DNA of 5,502 nucleotides from an uncultured euryarchaeote (lineage in GTDB: Archaea > Thermoplasmatota > Poseidoniia > Poseidoniales > Poseidoniaceae): contig CALCOP010000198.1 in NCBI GenBank assembly GCA_937897365.1, positions 1 to 5,502 on the forward strand, read 5' to 3'. Under the pieces are notes generated by a model. That model did no database searches. It was given only the letters and a program-made list of their open reading frames with translations, and was not told where the DNA came from. The position numbers were made by a program, and so were the translations under genes. Positions 1 to 5,234 of the stretch are shown here, one piece after another (the first letter of the stretch is position 1; each line of letters starts with the position of its first letter).

Positions 1-10
1 AAACAAGTTT

Positions 11-58
11 GACAATTCAATAAACAATTATGAATTATTCACGGGGGTTACTCCCTGT
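11..58 (-). terminator. Possible 3' trailer/terminator of the secreted-protein gene
   Basis: Just beyond the stop codon of the secreted-protein gene lies an imperfect stem-loop (arms 41-46 and 53-58, six-base loop), followed on the minus strand by a strongly AT-rich run containing TTGTTTATTG. On the minus-strand RNA one of the six stem pairs becomes an A/C mismatch, so the hairpin is weak. Archaeal termination usually relies on T-rich tracts more than on hairpins, so the AT-rich run is the better signal. There is no long uninterrupted T tract. This is a low-confidence call. Confidence 0.25.
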
Positions 59-65
59 CCTAAAG

Positions 66-1103
66 TCAATCGCTTTTCCGAACAAGGACAACGATGAGGA
101 CAACCAAAAGGCATACCGTCGTTGCACCCGCAATACCAGCAATGAGGTAGATGTAGGAGTCGTCTGAACTGGCATCGATTATAATGGGGTCTGAACTCTG
201 TCTCTGCCCATTCTCAGTGTCTAGGCCGACAACGACGCAACCTCCGAATACAAAATCAATTGCGGTATAATAATCGTCAAGGTAATCGTCACCCTCGGCA
301 AGGTAGCCGTTGACATGCTCCAATTCGCCTGCGAAGACGGCAAAAATAACGTAAACATCCTCGGTTTGATTTTCTCGTACGGTAAGCGAGAACGATGCGT
401 CCACACTCGTGCTCTGACCAGGCTCAATATCCAGCGTGATTTTTTGAGGAACCTCGACCGCAAAATCGCTGTAGTCTATGCCTGAATAGGAATAAAATTG
501 CCGTTCAAAACCAATGGCTGATTCAAAGTCGTGGTTACCGTCCACGGCAATTTTCGTCTGCAGGGAATAGTCACCATCTTGTTCGCACGGTTGAAAGGAA
601 TCTTCATACATTGGGATGTCAAACGTTCCCTCCGGTGATTGGGATTGAATTTCCAAGTCTACATATGTCCACTGGCGAAGAAAAATATCAACGGTGTCGG
701 TGGTTGTTTCGCAATTTGTGCATTCGCGCACGTTCCCATACTGCACAACCGTTGCTTTGAAGGTCAGGGTTTCCATACCTGCCTGAGCGGTTTCGCTGGG
801 GGTCACTAAAAAGTAAACCTGCTCTTCAGAATTTGCGCCGACCCTGATGGTTGAGGAAGTGTCGTGGTCATGTGTGTAAACCCATTCGACGTCGGTTTCA
901 ACCTCAACCTCGTACACGTCATCGTTTTGCAGCTCGCAAGCCACCTGAGCCCGACCCGAGCTGTCGTCGTAAGGATCGTTTGACATGTCCCCACTCACCG
1001 TACAGGTGATGTCAACCTCTGGCTGAGGTTCGGTTTGCGCCAGGGAGGTAGCGGGGATGAGCGTCAACAAAAGCAATGTGGTTATACACATCCACGCTTT
1101 CAT
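66..1103 (-). CDS. Secreted, C-terminally membrane-anchored protein with two Ig-like beta-sandwich domains
   Basis: A 345-residue protein of unknown specific function, probably displayed on the outer cell surface. Residues 1-22 are a Sec-type signal peptide with a leucine-rich core and a likely cleavage site after SLA, leaving Gln23. Residues 30-147 and 148-293 each look like a beta-sandwich. The stretch EEQVYFLVTPSETAQAG (93-109) and the equivalent around 222-245 (LDIEPGQSTSVDASF) resemble the NEW3/COG1470-type folds common in archaeal surface proteins. Residues 317-341 form one membrane helix followed by a short RKSD tail, so the bulk lies outside. The mature ectodomain has six cysteines (34, 56, 128, 131, 173, 289), an even number that allows three disulfides; 128 and 131 form a CTNC pair. 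There is one N-glycosylation sequon (NQT at 245). The ectodomain is markedly acidic, with Asp/Glu/Tyr clusters near 268-280. The start is supported by a TATA-like box 26 nt upstream and by the signal peptide. No enzyme motif was seen; an adhesin, receptor or S-layer-associated role is only a guess. Confidence 0.85.
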   Translation of the reverse strand: MKAWMCITTLLLLTLIPATSLAQTEPQPEVDITCTVSGDMSNDPYDDSSGRAQVACELQNDDVYEVEVETDVEWVYTHDHDTSSTIRVGANSEEQVYFLVTPSETAQAGMETLTFKATVVQYGNVRECTNCETTTDTVDIFLRQWTYVDLEIQSQSPEGTFDIPMYEDSFQPCEQDGDYSLQTKIAVDGNHDFESAIGFERQFYSYSGIDYSDFAVEVPQKITLDIEPGQSTSVDASFSLTVRENQTEDVYVIFAVFAGELEHVNGYLAEGDDYLDDYYTAIDFVFGGCVVVGLDTENGQRQSSDPIIIDASSDDSYIYLIAGIAGATTVCLLVVLIVVLVRKSD

Positions 1104-1120
1104 AACAAGAATTGAATGGC

Positions 1121-1137
1121 ATTTTTTTTAAATATTC
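1121..1137 (-). promoter_or_regulatory. TATA-like promoter for the secreted-protein gene (leaderless)
   Basis: On the minus strand this reads GAATATTTAAAAAAAAT. The TTTAAAAA core is centred about 26 nt before the ATG at 1103, the spacing expected when an archaeal transcript starts at or next to the start codon. No GGAGG-like sequence lies between the box and the ATG, which agrees with leaderless translation. The strongest promoter candidate in the window. Confidence 0.6.
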
Positions 1138-1184
1138 ACCCGTTTTTTTGCAAAATTTGAGGGCAAGTCAAACACGAGCGAGGG

Positions 1185-1203
1185 ATATGACTCACTGCGA
1201 ACC
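1185..1203. repeat. Left arm of a perfect 19-bp inverted repeat
   Basis: The plus strand reads ATATGACTCACTGCGAACC; its exact reverse complement is at 2035-2053. Both arms point inward and enclose the PH-like membrane protein gene. A perfect 19-bp match between two sites 850 bp apart is not expected by chance in a window of this size. The identity stops at the next base on both sides. No further copy was found in the window. Confidence 0.9.
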
Positions 1204-1275
1204 CTTGTCTACAGACGAATTGAATGCAAGAATGCTTAACATATCCAAGCCACTTGTTCTTCTGACAAAATATGG

Positions 1276-1935
1276 TTATACGCCTTCGGAAGCGTCTGAT
1301 TCACGGAACTCAATGCCAATTGCTTCCGCTATCTCTCCGGCTTTTTCTCGATGATTCTCAAACCTGAGAATCAAGTCTTCGATACCAAGCTCCCATTCCC
1401 CCTCCTCGCTCGAGTGGCCGTGGACAATGTATTCAACACTCATGCGCCTTGTAGTCCTCCCATCTTCGTCTGTTCTTTCATACCACGATTCGGTGTACTC
1501 AAGGTAGACTGCTTCGGAGAGGCTCCTATCCTCGGAGTGATATCCGCGCCCCAAAAACGAAGACTCGAAAACCAGTCGATCGATGCTGTGCTGCACGCGC
1601 AGGCGGTATGCGGATAGGGCGGCACGCAACGTGAGGATTAGCAACAATCCAATGAATGAAAAGGGAATCCCAAAACATACAACTCCTGCAAGTCCGCCGT
1701 CTTCGTGATCAGGATTCCTTATTGAGAAGACCATTAAAGCGACCCCTGCCCCTCCGAAAATAACCGCTGGCAACCCTAACACAAGGAGCATAGCGAAGAC
1801 AGACTTGCCTGCAGGGGGGTCCGATGTGAAATCCTTGTCGGGGAGAGAACGGGGGGGTTCGTTGTTCATATCCGAACCGGAATCGTTGGCATCTTCATGG
1901 TCTGTTTTCTGGGAGTGCCACCACATTTTTTCCAT
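1276..1935 (-). CDS. Small membrane protein with two TM helices and a C-terminal PH-like domain
   Basis: A protein of 219 residues from the chosen start, or 244 if translation begins at the upstream in-frame ATG at 2010. In the long numbering, residues 26-68 are a hydrophilic, disordered Asp/Ser/Pro-rich tail. Residues 70-96 and 107-132 are two membrane helices joined by a short acidic loop (NPDHEDGG). Residues 134-236 form a soluble domain of alternating beta-strands ending in an amphipathic helix (ENHREKAGEIAEAIG). This pattern of two helices, strands and a closing helix resembles the bacterial PH-like (bPH/YcxB-type) membrane proteins, but I see no diagnostic residues, so the family is a tentative match. 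I prefer the ATG at 1935 because an AT-rich element sits about 30 nt upstream and the extra 25 residues look non-conserved in character; 1926 and 1869 are further possible starts. The gene lies alone inside the 19-bp inverted repeat. Its function is unknown. Confidence 0.7.
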   Translation of the reverse strand: MEKMWWHSQKTDHEDANDSGSDMNNEPPRSLPDKDFTSDPPAGKSVFAMLLVLGLPAVIFGGAGVALMVFSIRNPDHEDGGLAGVVCFGIPFSFIGLLLILTLRAALSAYRLRVQHSIDRLVFESSFLGRGYHSEDRSLSEAVYLEYTESWYERTDEDGRTTRRMSVEYIVHGHSSEEGEWELGIEDLILRFENHREKAGEIAEAIGIEFRESDASEGV

Positions 1936-1960
1936 TGAGAAGACTGTTCTTTTACGATGC

Positions 1961-1970
1961 CTATTATCTT
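1961..1970 (-). promoter_or_regulatory. Possible TATA-like element upstream of the PH-like protein gene
   Basis: The minus strand reads AAGATAATAG, centred about 30 nt before the ATG at 1935, which would give a very short leader. The match to an archaeal TATA box is modest. If translation instead starts at 2010, the AATAT overlapping the outer end of the right inverted-repeat arm (around 2051-2055) would be the nearest AT-rich element, about 43 nt upstream. Confidence 0.3.
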
Positions 1971-2034
1971 TGTTTGAGGGTTGGAAAAATATCAGTCCAA
2001 CAAAACCCATGTGTTCATACTTGGTGTTCAGGAT

Positions 2035-2053
2035 GGTTCGCAGTGAGTCATAT
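2035..2053. repeat. Right arm of the perfect 19-bp inverted repeat
   Basis: The plus strand reads GGTTCGCAGTGAGTCATAT, the exact reverse complement of 1185-1203. It sits upstream of the PH-like membrane protein gene, in the region between that gene and the divergently transcribed three-helix protein gene. It contains the near-palindrome TGAGTCA, so a regulator-binding role is conceivable in addition to a recombination role. Confidence 0.9.
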
Positions 2054-2105
2054 TGAACGCCACCTCTTCACCGATTTGGTAAAAGGACCTTTGTAGGGTC
2101 AAACA

Positions 2106-2115
2106 CTAAATCTAA
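2106..2115 (+). promoter_or_regulatory. Weak TATA-like element for the three-helix protein gene
   Basis: CTAAATCTAA is centred about 24 nt before the ATG at 2134, the position expected for leaderless archaeal initiation. There is no Shine-Dalgarno-like sequence before the ATG (the preceding bases are CCATCCGGC). The box is degenerate, so the support is mainly positional. Confidence 0.3.
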
Positions 2116-2133
2116 CAATCGATACCATCCGGC

Positions 2134-2490
2134 ATGAGTGATGATTTCACTAATGATTCGAAAATCAAAATTTTCAGAGATTCGAATTTTTGGAAGGGAT
2201 TGATTTATCCAGCATTGTTACCTCTTTTCTTCCTCATATGCGTCATTTTGACGATCGACATGGATATTGTTGACTATCCGCTGTTAAACCGCTTTTTCGG
2301 TGGTGATGATTTGTTTCTTTTCTCACTCTGTAATCTGATATTGTGCCTCATCGCTTGGCCTATCATAGGAGCAAAAATGCCAGACCCTTACCATGAAGGT
2401 GGAAAGGTTTCTTCACTTGTTGCTTTGACTGTCGGAGGCTTACTTTTGGTCTTCGCTCTGATATTATTTTCATTCATTGGTGGGCCTTGA
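2134..2490 (+). CDS. Small three-helix membrane protein of unknown function
   Basis: A 118-residue protein that I do not recognise. The N-terminus (1-21) is hydrophilic with mixed charge (DDFTNDSKIKIFRD). Three hydrophobic segments follow: about 22-41, 59-79 and 93-115. A charged loop (IDMDIVDYPLLNRFFGGDD) lies between the first two and a Pro/His/Gly loop (KMPDPYHEGGK, 81-91) between the last two. No catalytic or ligand-binding motif is evident. Membrane-helix composition, a hydrophilic N-terminus and a weak TATA-like element at the right distance argue that it is real rather than a chance frame. It is transcribed divergently from the PH-like gene and converges on the large phosphotransferase-like gene, overlapping its last codons by 21 bp. 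Confidence 0.65.
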   Translation: MSDDFTNDSKIKIFRDSNFWKGLIYPALLPLFFLICVILTIDMDIVDYPLLNRFFGGDDLFLFSLCNLILCLIAWPIIGAKMPDPYHEGGKVSSLVALTVGGLLLVFALILFSFIGGP

Positions 2491-5106
2491 AGTGAACAAT
2501 TGATTCTTGAGGCTTGGAAGAGATATTGCAACACCTGCAGAGAAAATTTGGAAGAGCGCAAAAAATGCCTGCCATGTCAACATAAAAATGAGTCTTGGAT
2601 ACGTTGGAGAATACGCGTAAAGGCAGAGACAGCCGAGAATAAGCGCGCATTGAGCAAGTATAAACGGGAAAAGTGGAATTTCTTGCTCACGAATAAACAT
2701 CATCATGACTGAAGCGGCTACCAAAAGTGGGCTTGCTATCATGAACACCATCCAGGCTGTTGATGGACTGCTTCCAGCTGCGAAATACCCTCCTTGAACT
2801 GCAACAGCACCTGGATCGAGTTCTCGAGGATGTGGACAGACTCCTTCAAAACAAGTTTGAATGCCGTTTACTTGTCCATAAAGCGTCCACCACAACAACC
2901 ACATGAGCCAAGGAACCATGACATAAAACAACCAAACCCAGTGTTGAGATGAGTGTATTCGTTCAAGTCCTGTCCATTTTTTCAAACTGACAATTACCTT
3001 CGGGATAGAGACGAGAAGAACTGTGATACAACATGCAGCCCAAGGCCCCCAAGACACCAGGGTGTGTAGAGCTACGGCCTGAACGATATGCATCTTCAAA
3101 AGTTCTCTCTTTTCCCCGGACAGGGCTTGGCGAATTGCAAGCCCGTATGCTGCTATAACCAACAACAACATCAATTGTTCAAGAGGGTCATAAGCGATTT
3201 CCCGAACGAGAACACCAAACGCAAGTGCGGCACCAAATGAAAGGTTGAACCGATTATCGCCTTTGGGGACAAGAGTATATTTCATCGCAAGAACCATCCA
3301 GACAAGCAACAAGCCAGTGAGAACGAACCCGCCAAAAGTGAATGCGTCCAAATTGACGAGAGCAAGCATGAAATGCCTTCCGAATAAGCGTCGATGCACC
3401 AGTATGATTGCCAAGAACGTCAAGACAAACATGGAAAGGAGGGGGAACATCGACTCTTTGGTACGCTCTGCATCTTTTTGAAGAAGCATGCCTCCGAGAA
3501 TGTAGTACCAAGGAATGAGGAAAAACCAGAGTCGTAAGCCACCAATTGTGATGAGGGCAACTGCAAACAAAACAAAGATGTAATTGCGTTCTTTTTCATC
3601 GTTACGATAATGTCCAGTAAAAGCGAAAGTCGAGAGTACAAGTAAAATGAACATTGCGCCTTGCACCAAGGCTTGAGTCAACGTTCCTTGCACAATGGCA
3701 AGAACAAGGACAAGAAGTCCCATCGAGCCCCATAAGAATGGTTCGAGTTTTTTCCAATCTACGGCTATACTCGGAGCACGTCCGAATGCAGAGCTAACCA
3801 ACCACACAGCACCAAGAGCGCCAAGCCCTCGTGGAATCATAGCAGAATAAGCCAGATTTGCCTGGAAATATACGAGAACAAAGGCGAAGATACCGACGCC
3901 GCCGATTTTTAACGCTTCATCTTTATCAATAATTTTCTTACCACCAAACGCATAAGCAACGCCGGCAAGAAGCGAGAGAAGTGTGAGGGTGGATACAGCG
4001 ACATCTAATGCTCTAACTTGAATTGCTTCTGTCTCAATTGCTTCCCAATCAACCACAGTTTCTGACAGTGTTTCCTTGTCGTCAGGATAATAGAAAACAT
4101 GCCTGTTGTAGGCGGCCTCCCAATTCCATTGTTCCAACGCTGAAATTTCAGCTGGCGCGTGATTCAACATATCCAAAGGAATTTTGCCCTGAAGTTGATT
4201 TGGGAAATCTATAAGCAGATTTGATGCCATAAAAGCAGCAATATCCGGTTGCTTGATATCAAACCATTCTCCAGTTTTTACATGAGGGCCTACAACAATC
4301 GCCGCTACCTCCTGTGTGACTTTTTCAGCCGAACCATGCGTACCTGCATCAGTCATACCGTGGTCTGCAGTGACGACAACGGTCCAATCGGAAGGAACCT
4401 CTCCTAATATCCGGTCAACCGTCAAATCGATAGAAAGGAGTTTTTGACGGTATTCATCGGTTTTGATTCCCCAATGATGGCCGACTTTATCTGGGCCTGA
4501 AAAGTGGGCGGCAATGACGTTATGTTCTCCGCTTTTGAGCCATTCTTTTGTGATAATTTCAGTTTCATCATCGCCTTCATAGTAATCGCTATGACCTTTG
4601 AATGTGTCAACGAAGTCAATGTCTGGCATCCCATCGTAGATGTTTCCCATGACATAGCTTCCCACCATACCAACGGAATAACGCGAGTCTTGTGCAGCGA
4701 GTGTCCAAGGATCACTGCCACCTGGATGGCCTAAATTGAAATTATTAAGACCATCAATCGGCCTATTGGGGACCCCTGTCATCAATTCACTAATGCACGT
4801 CGCAGACAGTGTTAGAGGACCTGTCTGGATGTTGAGAACAGCAGCATTTTGTTTGTGAGCGTTCAAGTTCGGCATGGAGTTGGAGTCAAGCATCAAATCT
4901 CTTCCAACCCCATCTAAGATAATGAGGAGAAAGCCTTCATTCTGGCTGTTGATGCTAATTGCTTCAACCTCACCAGGCGGTGTATCCGTATCCAAGAGAA
5001 CGTAAGGGGCTGTTACCAAGGCTGGAATGAGCATCAAAGCCAGAAGAAAATACAGCCACCGCGTTGGTGGTGAACTGAAATTTCCAGCGATGTGCGTCGT
5101 TTCCAT
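2470..5106 (-). CDS. GPI ethanolamine phosphate transferase-like (PIG-O/PIG-N-type) polytopic alkaline-phosphatase-superfamily enzyme
   Basis: An 878-residue membrane enzyme. Residues 17-38 are one membrane helix. About 55-345 is an external catalytic domain of the alkaline phosphatase/phosphodiesterase superfamily, and about 366-862 holds roughly 15 membrane helices. Metal-site residues expected for the fold are all present: Asp65 in LDGVG; Asp206 and His210 in HFSGPDKVGHHWG; Asp248 and His249 in ADHGMT; His257 in GTHGS. The nucleophile should lie in GPLTLSATCISELMTG (96-111), but whether it is Thr99, Ser101 or Thr103 cannot be settled by eye. The spacing and the signatures H-F-x-G-x-D-x-x-G-H and DHGMT match eukaryotic PIG-N/O/G, which transfer phosphoethanolamine from phosphatidylethanolamine to GPI mannose; those proteins share this architecture at about 930-1090 residues. 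In an archaeon the acceptor is unknown: a polar head group, a glycolipid or a protein-linked glycan are options, and phosphodiesterase activity cannot be excluded. An external loop carries Cys752 and Cys757, a possible disulfide. The start is supported by a GAGG seven bases upstream and the helix just after it. Confidence 0.8.
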   Translation of the reverse strand: METTHIAGNFSSPPTRWLYFLLALMLIPALVTAPYVLLDTDTPPGEVEAISINSQNEGFLLIILDGVGRDLMLDSNSMPNLNAHKQNAAVLNIQTGPLTLSATCISELMTGVPNRPIDGLNNFNLGHPGGSDPWTLAAQDSRYSVGMVGSYVMGNIYDGMPDIDFVDTFKGHSDYYEGDDETEIITKEWLKSGEHNVIAAHFSGPDKVGHHWGIKTDEYRQKLLSIDLTVDRILGEVPSDWTVVVTADHGMTDAGTHGSAEKVTQEVAAIVVGPHVKTGEWFDIKQPDIAAFMASNLLIDFPNQLQGKIPLDMLNHAPAEISALEQWNWEAAYNRHVFYYPDDKETLSETVVDWEAIETEAIQVRALDVAVSTLTLLSLLAGVAYAFGGKKIIDKDEALKIGGVGIFAFVLVYFQANLAYSAMIPRGLGALGAVWLVSSAFGRAPSIAVDWKKLEPFLWGSMGLLVLVLAIVQGTLTQALVQGAMFILLVLSTFAFTGHYRNDEKERNYIFVLFAVALITIGGLRLWFFLIPWYYILGGMLLQKDAERTKESMFPLLSMFVLTFLAIILVHRRLFGRHFMLALVNLDAFTFGGFVLTGLLLVWMVLAMKYTLVPKGDNRFNLSFGAALAFGVLVREIAYDPLEQLMLLLVIAAYGLAIRQALSGEKRELLKMHIVQAVALHTLVSWGPWAACCITVLLVSIPKVIVSLKKWTGLERIHSSQHWVWLFYVMVPWLMWLLWWTLYGQVNGIQTCFEGVCPHPRELDPGAVAVQGGYFAAGSSPSTAWMVFMIASPLLVAASVMMMFIREQEIPLFPFILAQCALILGCLCLYAYSPTYPRLIFMLTWQAFFALFQIFSAGVAISLPSLKNQLFTSRPTNE

Positions 5107-5113
5107 ATATTGG

Positions 5114-5117
5114 CCTC
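5114..5117 (-). promoter_or_regulatory. Shine-Dalgarno-like GAGG before the phosphotransferase-like gene
   Basis: GAGG on the minus strand lies seven bases before the ATG at 5106 and can pair with the CCTCC at the 3' end of 16S rRNA. It supports this start, and it is the only convincing ribosome binding site seen in the window. It is only four bases long, so chance is possible. Confidence 0.4.
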
Positions 5118-5134
5118 AAAGCGAATTAAAGGCT

Positions 5135-5142
5135 GATATTAA
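5135..5142 (-). promoter_or_regulatory. TATA-like box for the phosphotransferase-like gene
   Basis: TTAATATC on the minus strand is centred about 32 nt before the ATG, predicting a leader of about six bases, which would exclude the GAGG from the transcript. A second candidate, TTTAATTC (5123-5130), is centred about 21 nt upstream, too close for standard spacing. If the GAGG is used, the true promoter must lie further upstream, or the gene is read from the upstream transcript through the hairpins. Confidence 0.4.
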
Positions 5143-5162
5143 CAGAAGTCACGTCCTGAAGA

Positions 5163-5184
5163 GGCCCCCCCCGAAAGGGGGGCC
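5163..5184 (-). terminator. Strong C/G-only stem-loop between two tandem genes
   Basis: An eight-pair perfect stem, GGCCCCCC (5163-5170) with GGGGGGCC (5177-5184), and a six-base loop. On the minus strand it reads as G2C6, then TTTCGG, then G6C2. It lies between the stop of the upstream partial gene and the start of the phosphotransferase-like gene. The sequence after it on the minus strand (CTCTTCAGG) is not a long T run, so it is not a classic intrinsic terminator; it may protect the 3' end of the mRNA or help termination. Confidence 0.55.
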
Positions 5185-5190
5185 ATTCAG

Positions 5191-5204
5191 TGACAAATCT
5201 GTCA
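5191..5204 (-). other. Small stem-loop in the trailer of the partial gene
   Basis: TGACA (5191-5195) pairs with TGTCA (5200-5204) across a four-base loop. It lies six bases from the C/G stem and is the middle of three consecutive hairpins after the upstream gene's stop codon. Weak alone; the interest is in the series. Confidence 0.4.
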
Positions 5205-5215
5205 ATGCTTCAATT

Positions 5216-5232
5216 CAGGTATCGTTTACCTG
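5216..5232 (-). other. Stem-loop directly after the stop codon of the partial gene
   Basis: CAGGTA (5216-5221) pairs perfectly with TACCTG (5227-5232) across a five-base loop. It begins two bases after the TGA at 5235-5237. It is the first of three hairpins in the trailer and may contribute to transcript-end formation or stability. Confidence 0.45.
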
Positions 5233-5234
5233 TT

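Larger units (their letters stand above)
1185..2053. other. Inverted-repeat-bounded 869-bp segment (possible cassette or invertible segment)
   Basis: The two 19-bp inverted arms form the ends of a segment holding exactly one complete gene (1276-1935/2010, minus) and its likely promoter. The promoters of the neighbouring genes (1121-1137 and near 2106-2115) lie outside it. This is the layout of a single-gene cassette with terminal inverted repeats, a non-autonomous mobile element, or a segment that inverts by recombination between the arms. No transposase or recombinase is encoded within it, and no target-site duplication is visible next to the arms (left flank GAGCGAGGG, right flank TGAACGCCA). 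The repeat is seen directly; its mobile or invertible nature is inference. Confidence 0.35.

Noticed and set aside
1221..1242. Degenerate continuation of the inverted repeat inside the arms (TGAATGCAAGAATGC versus the minus-strand TGAACACCAAGTATG ending near 2016)
   Set aside because: Matching needs several gaps and the distance to the 19-bp arm differs between the two sides (17 versus 4 bases), so the similarity may be chance.
1112..1354. 80-residue open frame on the plus strand starting beside the secreted-protein promoter
   Set aside because: Its second half is antisense to the end of the PH-like gene and its start overlaps the T-rich complement of a TATA box. The translation has no protein-like pattern and there is no promoter at the right spacing.
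2088..2101. Short inverted repeat GACC-N6-GGTC-like element upstream of the three-helix protein gene
   Set aside because: Only four pairs, not distinguishable from chance; not reported as an operator.
2848..2860. Second copy of AAACAAGTTTGA, also at window positions 1-12
   Set aside because: A 12-bp match is expected about once by chance in this length, and the copy lies inside coding sequence.
3245..3481. Plus-strand and other-frame open reading frames within the large minus-strand gene
   Set aside because: The large gene has a continuous recognisable protein with catalytic motifs and membrane helices; the other frames read as shadows without domain structure or promoters.
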